Below the pieces are notes generated by a model. That model was not told where the DNA came from. It did not search any database and saw nothing but the letters and a program-made list of their open reading frames with translations. The position numbers and the translations under genes were made by a program. From NCBI GenBank assembly GCA_965199135.1, contig OZ240685.1, positions 1,240,001 to 1,304,000 on the forward strand: DNA of 64,000 bases, read 5' to 3'. Of this stretch, positions 25,122 through 32,932 are shown one piece after another (within the stretch, counting starts at the first letter, position 1; each line of letters opens with the position of its first letter). The stretch comes from EB88 sp965199135. Its GTDB lineage: Bacteria > Acidobacteriota > Terriglobia > Terriglobales > Acidobacteriaceae.

Positions 25122-25676
25122 ATGCTGATCACCACTGCCGATCTTGAGCGCGAAGCGCTTCACTTTGACACCTCGTTTCCTCCCGGCGGGATTGAGTTTG
25201 GCGGCGATGCCGAACAGAAGGGGCCGATGAAGGCAGCGGGCCTCGCCGAGGTGCTGGAAGAGCATCGCGGGCCCAAGGAGATCGTGCAGGATATCCGGCT
25301 GCGCGGGACCTATGAGGGCCGGTTCACTGTGCCCTGTGCGCGCTGCCTGGATCCGGTCGAGCACCGGCTCAAGGGCGACTATGACGTGCTGTTTCGCCCG
25401 CTGGGGGTCGATTCCGACGAGCGGGAGCATGCAATCGGCGCGTCCGAGACCGAAATCGGATATTATCAGGACGGCGGTCTTCTGCTTGAAGATGTCCTGC
25501 GGGAGCAGGTGCTTCTCTCCTTGCCGGCACGGACGCTTTGTCACGAAGACTGCAAAGGGATTTGCGCGCGGTGTGGCGCCAACGGGAACAATGACCCCTG
25601 CACCTGCGAGGAAGTTCCCGCAGATCCGCGATGGTCAGCCCTTGGGGATCTCCGCAGCCGAATCAAGACTACGTAA
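25122..25676 (+). CDS. yceD: DUF177 (YceD) family protein
   Basis: Protein of 184 aa, typical of YceD proteins encoded directly upstream of rpmF. The signature CARCLDPVEHRLKGDYDVLF is followed by VLREQVLLSLPARTLCHEDC, and then KGICARCGANGNNDPCTC. The family is linked with 23S rRNA accumulation in plants and bacteria. The ATG at 25122 was chosen because GAGG lies upstream and the first residues, MLITTADLE, resemble the family; the frame is open for 23 more codons. rpmF and plsX follow, the standard order. Confidence 0.92.
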   Translation: MLITTADLEREALHFDTSFPPGGIEFGGDAEQKGPMKAAGLAEVLEEHRGPKEIVQDIRLRGTYEGRFTVPCARCLDPVEHRLKGDYDVLFRPLGVDSDEREHAIGASETEIGYYQDGGLLLEDVLREQVLLSLPARTLCHEDCKGICARCGANGNNDPCTCEEVPADPRWSALGDLRSRIKTT

Positions 25677-25770
25677 ACGCTCTGCCAGCGACCGCCCTGT
25701 GCTCCATGTGTCCGCCTCAACCGAGGCATTTGCATGGGCCGGCGGACTGGATTGTTGAAAGGATTTTGCC

Positions 25771-25956
25771 GTGCCTAACCCAAAACGCCGCCACTCCAAG
25801 GCCCGCTCTTCGAAGCGCCGTGCCCATGACTTCCTGACCGCTACCGGTGTCTCCGAGTGCCCCAACTGCCACGAGCGCAAGCTGCCTCACCGGGCATGCG
25901 CCAAGTGCGGCCACTACAAAGGTCGCGCGGTGCTCGAAACCAAGGAAGTCAGCTAG
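25771..25956 (+). CDS. rpmF: 50S ribosomal protein L32
   Basis: Protein of 61 aa. MPNPKRRHSKARSSKRRAHD is the classic L32 N-terminus, and the zinc ribbon CPNC...CAKCGHYKG retains all four cysteines. The start is GTG at 25771, supported by AAAGGA. It lies between yceD and plsX as in most bacteria. The four-cysteine form suggests no zinc-free paralogue is needed here. Confidence 0.97.
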   Translation: MPNPKRRHSKARSSKRRAHDFLTATGVSECPNCHERKLPHRACAKCGHYKGRAVLETKEVS

Positions 25957-25974
25957 CCGTCCTTCCCCCTATCC

Positions 25975-26991
25975 ATGCTGACTGACATCGCTGTTGATGC
26001 AATGGGAGCCGACAAGGCCCCCGACCCCGAGATCTGCGGCTCTATCCAGGCTGCCCGAGAACTCGGGGTTCGTGTGTTGCTCGTTGGTCCAGAAGATCGG
26101 TTGCAGCCTCTTCTGCAGGATGCTCTTCGTGGGGAGCGGCTGCCGATCGAGATCGTGCATGCCAGCGAACACATCGCCATGGGCGACAAGGCCGCGCAGG
26201 CAGTCCGCAACAAGAAGGACAGCTCCATGCGCGTCGGCCTCAAGCTGGTACGCGAGGGCAAGGCTGCTGGATTTCTGACAGCCGGCAATACCGGTGCCGC
26301 CATGGCCACGGCCAAGATGGTCCTCGGCGCACTGCCCGGGGTCGACCGGCCGGCTCTGGCTGTGGTCTTGCCGACGACGGCCGGAACCCCCTGTGTGCTG
26401 CTCGATGTTGGCGCGAACGTGGATTGCCGTCCGCAAAACCTGTCCCAGTTTGCGGTGATGGGCGACCTGTACGCGCAACGCGTGCTCAAGATTGCTCGGC
26501 CCCGGGTTGGGCTGCTCTCGATCGGCGAAGAAGAAGGCAAAGGTAACGACCTGACCGCGGAGGCTTTTCCGCTGCTCAAGGCGCTGCCGATGAACTTCAT
26601 CGGGAACGTGGAGGGGCGCGACATCTACAACGGCCATGCAGACGTGATCGTCTGCGACGGCTTTGTGGGGAATGTAGCGCTCAAGACCAGCGAGGGGCTG
26701 ACCAAGCTGGTGCGCGACATGCTCAAGGATTCGCTGAAGCAGACGGTCACGGCGCAGGTCGGTGCGCTCTTGTCGCGAAAAGCATTCTCGACCTTCAAGC
26801 GCAAGACCGACCCCTCAGAGTACGGCGGCGCACCGATGCTGGGTGTCCGAGGCGTGTGCATCGTGGGCCATGGCTCGTCGAATGACCGCGCCATTCGCAA
26901 TGGCATCCGCGTCGCGGCCGAGTTTGCGCGCGGCAACGTGAACGGGTTGATCCAGGCCGAGCTGGACGGAAGCCTGGCCACCAACTCCTAG
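25975..26991 (+). CDS. plsX: Phosphate acyltransferase PlsX
   Basis: Makes acyl-phosphate from acyl-ACP for the first acylation of glycerol-3-phosphate by PlsY. Protein of 338 aa. IAVDAMGADKAPDPEICGSI, FLTAGNTGAAMATAKMVLG, CVLLDVGANVDCRPQNLSQF, YNGHADVIVCDGFVGNVALK and YGGAPMLGVRGVCIVGHGSS match the family along its length. The ATG at 25975 is 18 nt after rpmF. Cytoplasmic, peripherally membrane-bound in other species. Confidence 0.97.
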   Translation: MLTDIAVDAMGADKAPDPEICGSIQAARELGVRVLLVGPEDRLQPLLQDALRGERLPIEIVHASEHIAMGDKAAQAVRNKKDSSMRVGLKLVREGKAAGFLTAGNTGAAMATAKMVLGALPGVDRPALAVVLPTTAGTPCVLLDVGANVDCRPQNLSQFAVMGDLYAQRVLKIARPRVGLLSIGEEEGKGNDLTAEAFPLLKALPMNFIGNVEGRDIYNGHADVIVCDGFVGNVALKTSEGLTKLVRDMLKDSLKQTVTAQVGALLSRKAFSTFKRKTDPSEYGGAPMLGVRGVCIVGHGSSNDRAIRNGIRVAAEFARGNVNGLIQAELDGSLATNS

Positions 26992-27090
26992 CCACCGCTC
27001 CCCGCAACCGCTCCCCGTGGCCGCTCCCAGCAACCGCTCCCCGTGGCCGCTCCCAGCTACGCTCCCCGCGACCGCTTCCAGCGACTTCGT
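26992..27090 (+). repeat. GC-rich tandem repeat after plsX
   Basis: Two identical 26-bp units lie at 27005-27030 and 27031-27056, each built from CAACCGCTCCCC, GTGGCCGCTCCC and AG. Degenerate copies of the CCGCTCCC core flank them, from about 26994 to 27085. No hairpin terminator is evident. The rest of the 229-bp gap up to 27221 holds nothing I can identify except a probable kinase promoter region. Confidence 0.8.
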
Positions 27091-27220
27091 GGCTCGCTCG
27101 TGGTGAGCCCGGCACGGGACGAACGAGTCACCCCTCTCTGCCGCCAGCTCTCCCACACGTCCGAACGACTCCGCGTGTGAGTGGTTTTGCTCTTTCAGTG
27201 GACCCCGGCATACTGAGCGA

Positions 27221-28213
27221 ATGGACTTGTTTCTTGCACTTGACGTAGGCGGCACCAAGACCGCGGCTCTCCTGGCCGACCAAACCCGGGTGCTGGCCCG
27301 GGCTTCGGGTGGCAGCATCAAGACCCTGCGCCTTGCCTCGGAGGAGGCAGCGACCAATCTCTCGCTCGTGCTGCAAGCCTTGGAAGCGCAGGCGGCGCTT
27401 TCGCTGCGGGGTCGGGTGAAGCGCACATGTATCGGAACCTCGGGGGCGTCGGCTCCTGGCGTGCGGGCGTGGATGCAGGCGGCGTTTGCGGACGCGATCG
27501 GCGGGGAGCTGCTCTTGCTCGGCGATGAATTGATCGGGCTCGATGCGGCGTTTCGGGGCGGCCGGGGCGTGCTGGCGATCGCCGGAACTGGTTCAAACAT
27601 CATGGGCCGTGCCGCCACCGGGGCGATGATGCACACCGGCGGGTGGGGGCCGGCGCTGTCGGATGAAGGCTCCGGACACTGGCTGGGAACGGAGACGCTC
27701 CGCGCCTGCTTCCGTGCCATCGACGCGCAGCCTGCGTCGTCGGCGGATGTAGTCAGTGCAAGCGGTCACCGGGATCCTGTTCAGGACAAGGATGTGCCAC
27801 CCCTGCTGCAAAACATCATGGGCGCGCTGGGGCTCGGGCAGCTGGATGAGGTCATCGGGGTGGGGAATGCGCCGGGATTTGTCTCCGCTTCGCTCGTGCC
27901 GGTGATCGTCGCCGCTGCGCGCGAGGGAGATCTGCTGGCGGCAGCCATGCTGCGCCGCGCAGGCGAAGACCTGGCAGGGCTCGTGGCAGCGGTGATCCGC
28001 AAGATGGAGCTGTTGGAGCGCGACACAGGGGAACTTCTCGCCCCTCCCGAAGTCGCATTTGTCGGCGGCATCCTTGCGAATATCGCCGAGGTGCACATGG
28101 CGATGGGTCATGCGCTTCGGCGGCTCTATCCGGAGATCGTGCTGCAGGAGACAGCGGTCGACCCCCTCGAAGGCGCGCTATGGCATGCGCGGGGTGCCGG
28201 GCCGGTCTCGTGA
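27221..28213 (+). CDS. BadF/BadG/BcrA/BcrD-type ATPase, probable N-acetylglucosamine kinase
   Basis: Protein of 330 aa of the ASKHA superfamily. The phosphate-1 loop is LALDVGGTKTAALLAD; the phosphate-2 region is GVLAIAGTGSNIMGR; the substrate segment includes GGWGPALSDEGSGHWLG; the adenosine region is VAFVGGILANIAEVHMAMG. These match the eukaryote-type N-acetylglucosamine kinase branch, so phosphorylation of GlcNAc for reuse is likely. Other amino sugars are possible. It sits between plsX and fabD, an unusual insertion in a lipid gene group. Confidence 0.85.
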   Translation: MDLFLALDVGGTKTAALLADQTRVLARASGGSIKTLRLASEEAATNLSLVLQALEAQAALSLRGRVKRTCIGTSGASAPGVRAWMQAAFADAIGGELLLLGDELIGLDAAFRGGRGVLAIAGTGSNIMGRAATGAMMHTGGWGPALSDEGSGHWLGTETLRACFRAIDAQPASSADVVSASGHRDPVQDKDVPPLLQNIMGALGLGQLDEVIGVGNAPGFVSASLVPVIVAAAREGDLLAAAMLRRAGEDLAGLVAAVIRKMELLERDTGELLAPPEVAFVGGILANIAEVHMAMGHALRRLYPEIVLQETAVDPLEGALWHARGAGPVS

Positions 28214-28281
28214 GCGGGACTGTTCGCCTGGGATGGCAGGCCGCTTGCGTCCGCTCCTCTGATCAGTTCTGATAGGGGTGC

Positions 28282-29244
28282 ATGAGTACGCAAGCCCTTG
28301 CATTTCTCTTTCCAGGACAGGGATCCCAGGCCGTTGGTATGGGCCGGGAACTCCACGACACTTACCCCGCCGCGCGTGCGGTCTTTGAAGAAGCCGATGA
28401 TGCGCTTGGCTTTTCGCTGAGCACACTCTGCTTTGACGGACCAGAGGACAAACTCCGGCTGACCGCCTACACGCAGCCTGCGATCGTGACAGTCTCGGTC
28501 GCGGCCGAGCGCGTGCTGCGCGAGCACGGCGTCACACCGGCAGTGGTTGCCGGGCACTCGCTGGGCGAGTATGCGGCGCTGGTCTCGGCAGGGACCCTCT
28601 CTCTGCGCGATGCCGTATGCGCCGTGCATGCGCGCGGACGCTTCATGCAGGAGGCAGTGCCGGCAGGCGAAGGCGCAATGGCTGCCGTGCTTGGTCTCTT
28701 CGCTGACCAGGTCGAGGCGTGCTGTGCAGAAGTGGCGGCTGAGACCGGCGAGACCGTGTCAGCTGCGAACCTGAACTCCCCTGCGCAGACCGTGATTTCA
28801 GGGACTGCCTATGCTGTCGAGCGCGCCGGGGCGTTGCTCAAGGAGCGAGGCGCCAAGCGCGTGGTCATGCTGCCGGTGAGCGCGCCTTTTCACTGCGCGC
28901 TGATGAAGCCGGCGCAGGAGCAGCTTGCGCCCCTGCTCGCCGGCCTTGCGTTCCGCGATGCCGCTGTTCCGGTGATCCCGAATGTGCTTGCCCGTGGCGA
29001 ACAGCGTGCTTCGGCCTTGCGCGAGGCGCTGGTCGAGCAGGTCACGGGCGCGGTGCGCTGGGTGGAGTCGATGGAGGCGCTGCGTGATATGTATGCGCCT
29101 GCGCAGTGGATCGAGGTTGGGCCTGGAAAGGTCCTGAGCGGCCTTCTGCGGCAGATCGACCGCGCGCAGGCGAGCCTCAACGTGGAGAACCGGGAGAGCC
29201 TCGAAGCGACGGTCGCCGCGCTTGCGCCCGCGCCGGTGGCCTAG
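28282..29244 (+). CDS. fabD: Malonyl-CoA:ACP transacylase
   Basis: Loads malonate onto ACP for fatty-acid elongation. Protein of 320 aa. FLFPGQGSQAVGMG at the N-terminus, the active-site serine motif VVAGHSLGEYAALVSAG, and the histidine in LPVSAPFHCALMKPA are all present. The arginine in ARGRFMQEAV fits malonyl binding. It is downstream of plsX but separated by the sugar kinase gene. The partners acpP and fabF lie 28 kb away on the other strand. Confidence 0.97.
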   Translation: MSTQALAFLFPGQGSQAVGMGRELHDTYPAARAVFEEADDALGFSLSTLCFDGPEDKLRLTAYTQPAIVTVSVAAERVLREHGVTPAVVAGHSLGEYAALVSAGTLSLRDAVCAVHARGRFMQEAVPAGEGAMAAVLGLFADQVEACCAEVAAETGETVSAANLNSPAQTVISGTAYAVERAGALLKERGAKRVVMLPVSAPFHCALMKPAQEQLAPLLAGLAFRDAAVPVIPNVLARGEQRASALREALVEQVTGAVRWVESMEALRDMYAPAQWIEVGPGKVLSGLLRQIDRAQASLNVENRESLEATVAALAPAPVA

Positions 29245-29269
29245 GTGTGGGTTCAGAGCAGAGGGAAAA

Positions 29270-29320
29270 CCGCAGGTCCTTCGCTTCGCTCAGGTTGACG
29301 CCCTGAGGCTCAGGATGACG
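29270..29320 (+). repeat. Dispersed intergenic repeat, copy B
   Basis: CCGCAGGTCCTTCGCTTCGC is followed by TCAGGTTGACGCC, then a second imperfect CAGGATGACGCC. It is the longest copy of the family found at 15084, 35267 and 39799. It lies between fabD and fhs, away from any visible promoter. Confidence 0.65.
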
Positions 29321-29419
29321 CCTTGACGCCCACGGTGCACCCTGTTTGAAGTCTGAGCCGTGGATTAGACATCGGAACACTGTTCCCGTGCCATTAGCAC
29401 ACAGAAAAGAGATTGATTG

Positions 29420-31105
29420 ATGAAGACCGAGCTGCTCCCCATTTCTGCGATTGCCGCCAAACTTGGACTCCCGGATGAGTACGTTGAACAGGTCGGCCGC
29501 TATGGCGCCAAGGTCAAGCTCGGCATCCTCAACGACCCGAAGTTCCCGCGGCGGGGCAAGCTGATCCTTGTGACGGCAACCACGCCCACCGTCTCCGGCG
29601 AGGGCAAGACGGTGACCTCGATCGGCCTCACGCAGGGGCTCGAGTATGTGCTGAAGGGAACCGGCAAGAAGGTGGTGCTGACCTCGCGCGAGCCCTCGCT
29701 CGGTCCTGTCTTCGGGATGAAGGGTGGAGCCGCGGGGGGTGGTCGCTCGCAGGTGGAGCCGAGCGAGAAGATCAACCTCCACTTCCACGGAGACTTTCAC
29801 GCGATCACCTCCGCGCACAACCTGCTTGCAGCGCTGCTCGACGCACATATCTTTCACGGCAACGATCTCGGGATCGATCCGGCGACCGTGACGTGGCCAC
29901 GGGCGCTCGACATGAACGATCGCGGGCTGCGGCGGATCACGACCAATGTGGCGGGGCCGAAGAAGGATGGCTCTGCTCCGCGCGAGGGTTCGAACCAGAA
30001 CGCCGGGTTCGTGATCACGGCCGCCTCCGAGATCATGGCGATCCTCGCGCTTGCCACGGATCGCGAGAACCTCCGCGAACGCCTGGGCGCGATCATTGTG
30101 GCCGAGACCAAGACCGGTGAACCGGTGCGCGCGCGCGACCTCGATGCGGTTGGCCCGATGATGGCGCTGCTTGCGGAGGCGATCGAACCAAACCTGGTCC
30201 AGACCACCGAGGGGACGCCCGCGTTTGTGCATGCCGGGCCCTTCGCGAATATCGCCCACGGCACCTCGAGCATCGTCTCGCAGGAGATCGGGCTGCGCGT
30301 CGCGGACTATGCGGTGAACGAGTGCGGCTTTGCCTCGGACCTGGGCCTCGAGAAATACATGGACATCGTGACGCGTGTCTCCGGGATTGCGCCGGCTGCC
30401 GCGGTGCTTGTGACCACGGCGCAGAGCCTGAAGAACCAGGGCCAGGCGATGCCCGCGGATGGCGATCCCGGGAGTGACGGAGCCGACGACCTTGAGAAGG
30501 GATTCGCCAACCTGGCCAAGCATGTTCGGATCCTGCGCGGCTTCGGGCTGCCGGTGGTGGTGGGGATCAATCACTTCCCCAAGGACACGGACGAGGAGCT
30601 TGCGCGGCTCAAGAGCTGGTGTGACGGCGAGGGGCTGCCGAATGCGTTCACCGAGGCGTTCACTCGTGGAGCCGAGGGTGCGGCGGACCTCGCGAAGGCC
30701 GTCCTTGCCGTGTGCGATGGTCCCGCGCCGACGCTGACGCCAACCTACTCGCTCGAGAGCACGCTCTCGGAAAAGATCGAAGCCGTGGCAACAGAGGTGT
30801 ATGGCGCAGAAGGCGTCGACTTCTCAGAGGATGCGAACAAGGCGCTGGCCCGGTTCGAGAAGTGGGGCTTCGGCGGGGTGCCGGTATGTATCGCGAAGAC
30901 GCAGTACTCGCTCTCGGATGACCCGAAGCTTGCGGGTGCGCCCACGGGTTGGCGGCTGAAGATCAACAACGCCGTCTTGTCTGCGGGTGCGGGATTCGTG
31001 GTGTTGATCGCGGGCAACATGATGCTGATGCCGGGGCTGCCGAAGAGCTCGCGGGCGATGGGGATCGATGTCGATGCGGACGGCGAGATCGTTGGGCTGC
31101 GCTAG
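29420..31105 (+). CDS. fhs: Formate-tetrahydrofolate ligase
   Basis: ATP-dependent formation of 10-formyl-THF, feeding purine and fMet-tRNA synthesis and one-carbon metabolism. Protein of 561 aa, the usual length. Diagnostic segments are the ATP loop TTPTVSGEGKTVTSIGLTQG, EPSLGPVFGMKGGAAGGGRS, INLHFHGDFHAITSAHNLLA and FGGVPVCIAKTQYSLSDDPK. The ATG at 29420 is preferred over the TTG immediately before it; GAAAAGAG lies upstream. It appears monocistronic except for a possible link with the small membrane protein 9 nt downstream. Confidence 0.97.
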   Translation: MKTELLPISAIAAKLGLPDEYVEQVGRYGAKVKLGILNDPKFPRRGKLILVTATTPTVSGEGKTVTSIGLTQGLEYVLKGTGKKVVLTSREPSLGPVFGMKGGAAGGGRSQVEPSEKINLHFHGDFHAITSAHNLLAALLDAHIFHGNDLGIDPATVTWPRALDMNDRGLRRITTNVAGPKKDGSAPREGSNQNAGFVITAASEIMAILALATDRENLRERLGAIIVAETKTGEPVRARDLDAVGPMMALLAEAIEPNLVQTTEGTPAFVHAGPFANIAHGTSSIVSQEIGLRVADYAVNECGFASDLGLEKYMDIVTRVSGIAPAAAVLVTTAQSLKNQGQAMPADGDPGSDGADDLEKGFANLAKHVRILRGFGLPVVVGINHFPKDTDEELARLKSWCDGEGLPNAFTEAFTRGAEGAADLAKAVLAVCDGPAPTLTPTYSLESTLSEKIEAVATEVYGAEGVDFSEDANKALARFEKWGFGGVPVCIAKTQYSLSDDPKLAGAPTGWRLKINNAVLSAGAGFVVLIAGNMMLMPGLPKSSRAMGIDVDADGEIVGLR

Positions 31106-31114
31106 GGACCTGCG

Positions 31115-31324
31115 ATGAGGAGCTGGGTGTACGTGCTGTGCGGAATGTACCTGATGGCCATGGGACTGACTGCGAAGAGTGCACCCGGGGTGCCCGGAGT
31201 CGACCAGGCTGAGGACGAAGCGCGCGCGAAGAGTGCGCCATCCAAACGCGCCGTCGTGACAGGTCTAGGGCTGCTGGTGTTGATCTACGGGGTGTACCGG
31301 CTGGGCCAGTACTACTCGCGCTAA
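31115..31324 (+). CDS. Small two-span membrane protein
   Basis: Predicted 69 aa. One hydrophobic segment at about residues 4-20 (VYVLCGMYLMAMGLTA), a charged middle (DQAEDEARAKSAPSKR), and a second span at about 45-62 (VVTGLGLLVLIYGVYRLG). The ATG lies 9 nt after the fhs stop with AGGGA nearby, so it is probably co-transcribed with fhs. I recognise no family. A real gene is likely but not certain. Confidence 0.55.
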   Translation: MRSWVYVLCGMYLMAMGLTAKSAPGVPGVDQAEDEARAKSAPSKRAVVTGLGLLVLIYGVYRLGQYYSR

Positions 31325-31468
31325 AGCGCGCCTCTCCCGGCCTTTGTCGGTGGCTGAGGTGAAGCGCCGGCAGACCTGACAAACGTCAGCCCTCTTTGCT
31401 GACAAGGCTCACTGGGTTCCTGTTGTGGAGACTCCTAGGCTGTTTCCAGCAGCACAAGGAGCTCGTCT

Positions 31469-32137
31469 ATGACCACCATCGCTCTCTCGACAACCGCCAC
31501 GGCCGCCCTTCCAGAAAGCTCGCGCTCTGCAACCGTGCGTGGCCTCGTCTTTGATACAGCGGTGCCCTGGGCGGTCTACACCGTGGCGATCCACTCTCTG
31601 CATCTTGCCGAGGTGCAGGCGCTGATGCTGTGCGCGGCGGTCCCAATGGCAGACGCGGCGCGGGGGCTGCTTCGGCGCGAGGCGATCAGCCCGGTTGCGG
31701 TGCTGGTGGCGCTTGGGATCGTGTGCGGTGCCGGTGCGATGCTGCTTGGCGGCGACGCGCATGTGCTGCTTTTGCGCGAGTCGCTCTTGAGCGCGCTGAT
31801 CGGCCTCACGTGTCTCGCTTCATTGGCGACAAAGCGGCCGTTGTGGTTCTTTTTTATGCGCTATTTCGTCGCAGGCGCAGACCCCGAGAAGCAGCGCGAG
31901 TTCACTGCCGGTCTTGCGCGACCGGGGTTCGTGCGGGTGATGCGCACGGTCACCGCTGTGTGGGGCACGATGTTTCTTGTGGAGTTCGCGATGCGTGCGT
32001 GGATGGTGTACCACCTCTCGGCGTCGGCGGTACTGATCGCTTCGCCAATCCTGATGAACAGCATGATCGGTGCAACGACTGCCTGGAACATCTGGTACGG
32101 CAAGCGGAAGCAGGCTGCGGCAGCGGCGCGCTTGTAG
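31469..32137 (+). CDS. Integral membrane protein, VC0807-like
   Basis: Predicted 222 aa with about six hydrophobic segments, among them DTAVPWAVYTVAIHSLHLAE, PVAVLVALGIVCGAGAMLLG and TVTAVWGTMFLVEFAMRAWM. The cytoplasmic stretch RPLWFFFMRYFVAGADPEKQ and the overall layout resemble VC0807-type proteins, which have no established function. AAGGAG 9 nt upstream fixes the ATG at 31469. It stands alone between the fhs group and the EVE gene. Confidence 0.75.
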   Translation: MTTIALSTTATAALPESSRSATVRGLVFDTAVPWAVYTVAIHSLHLAEVQALMLCAAVPMADAARGLLRREAISPVAVLVALGIVCGAGAMLLGGDAHVLLLRESLLSALIGLTCLASLATKRPLWFFFMRYFVAGADPEKQREFTAGLARPGFVRVMRTVTAVWGTMFLVEFAMRAWMVYHLSASAVLIASPILMNSMIGATTAWNIWYGKRKQAAAAARL

Positions 32138-32182
32138 CCAGCGCTGCTTGCGCTCTGCCTTGCGCCCATGCACCATGGCGGT

Positions 32183-32563
32183 ATGCCCTTTCTTCTCAAG
32201 AGCGAACCGGATAAGTACTCTTATGACGACCTCGTGCGCGATGGCGGAACGGTCTGGGATGGCATCAAGAATGCGCAGGCGCTGAACTATCTTGGCGCGA
32301 TGAAAAAGGGCGAGAAGCTTGTGATTTATCACTCCAATGTTGGCAAGGAAGTGGTCGGCACGGCGTCGGTGGTGTCTGTGGATGCGAGTGACAAGAAGAA
32401 CCCGCAGGTTCGCATCAAGCCCGGCAGGAAGTTAAAGGAGCCGCGCACGCTGGCGGCCCTTCGCGACGCGGCGGTGTTTCATGATTCGATTCTGTTCCGC
32501 CAGTTTCGGCTGTCGGTGGTGCCTCTGACCGAGGAGCAGTACGACTGGCTCCTGCACGGCTGA
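32183..32563 (+). CDS. EVE-domain protein
   Basis: Protein of 126 aa from the ATG at 32183; ATG 32168 would add five residues. MPFLLKSEPDKYSYDDLVRD, TVWDGIKNAQALNYLGAMKKG and YHSNVGKEVVGTASVV are EVE-domain features related to PUA/YTH folds that bind modified bases in RNA or DNA. The C-terminus FRQFRLSVVPLTEEQYDWLL is also typical. Such proteins occur alone as here or fused to defence nucleases. No defence gene is adjacent, so a housekeeping RNA role is as likely. Confidence 0.9.
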   Translation: MPFLLKSEPDKYSYDDLVRDGGTVWDGIKNAQALNYLGAMKKGEKLVIYHSNVGKEVVGTASVVSVDASDKKNPQVRIKPGRKLKEPRTLAALRDAAVFHDSILFRQFRLSVVPLTEEQYDWLLHG

Positions 32564-32583
32564 GGGGTGGGCTACACTGGAGC

Positions 32584-32763
32584 GGTGCAGGTGCGGCGCC
32601 CACGGGCGCTGTTAAACGGGAAGCCGGCGAACATCCGGCACTGTCCCGCAGCGGTGATGGGAGCGAACATGGACAGCGGGCTTCGCGCTCGCGGCACTGC
32701 CCCTCCGGGGTGGGAAGCGGTCCATAAGTAGGTTGCCCAAAGTCCGAATACCGGCCTGCCGCC
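32584..32763 (+). promoter_or_regulatory. Cobalamin (B12) riboswitch upstream of metE
   Basis: The conserved elements appear in order: GGTGC near the 5' end, AAACGGGAAGCCGG with a hairpin GCCGG...CCGGC (32623-32639), ACTGTCCCGCAGCGGTGA, GGGAGCGAAC, a variable GC-rich arm, GGGAAGCGG, and the B12 box AGTCCGAATACCGGCC (32741-32756). The following 170 nt to metE should contain the expression platform. By family knowledge, adenosyl- or methylcobalamin binding would turn metE off. Confidence 0.95.
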
Positions 32764-32932
32764 GCCAACGCAGATGCTGCGGGTGTGCGCCTAGTGAGCC
32801 TCGCGCCTCGTGGATTGGGCGCCGGACTTGATGCTGTCGATGTGCTCGCCCGAGAGCGCGACAGCCTGCGCACGGGTGGTTCCTTTTGACGTCTCAGCTT
32901 CTCAAAAGCGCTTCAAGACGAGGAACCGTTTC
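32764..32932 (+). other. Leader between B12 aptamer and metE
   Basis: No gene. An upstream in-frame extension of metE is open but unlikely to be translated. GAGGA at 32920 precedes the metE ATG by about 9 nt. GC-rich segments around 32764-32800 could form the terminator or sequestering hairpin of the riboswitch, but I could not fix one by eye. Confidence 0.5.

Noticed and set aside
32810..32932. A longer metE start
   Set aside because: The frame is open from 32810, but the ATG at 32933 has a good GAGGA site and begins with the standard MetE N-terminus; the extension lies inside the riboswitch leader.
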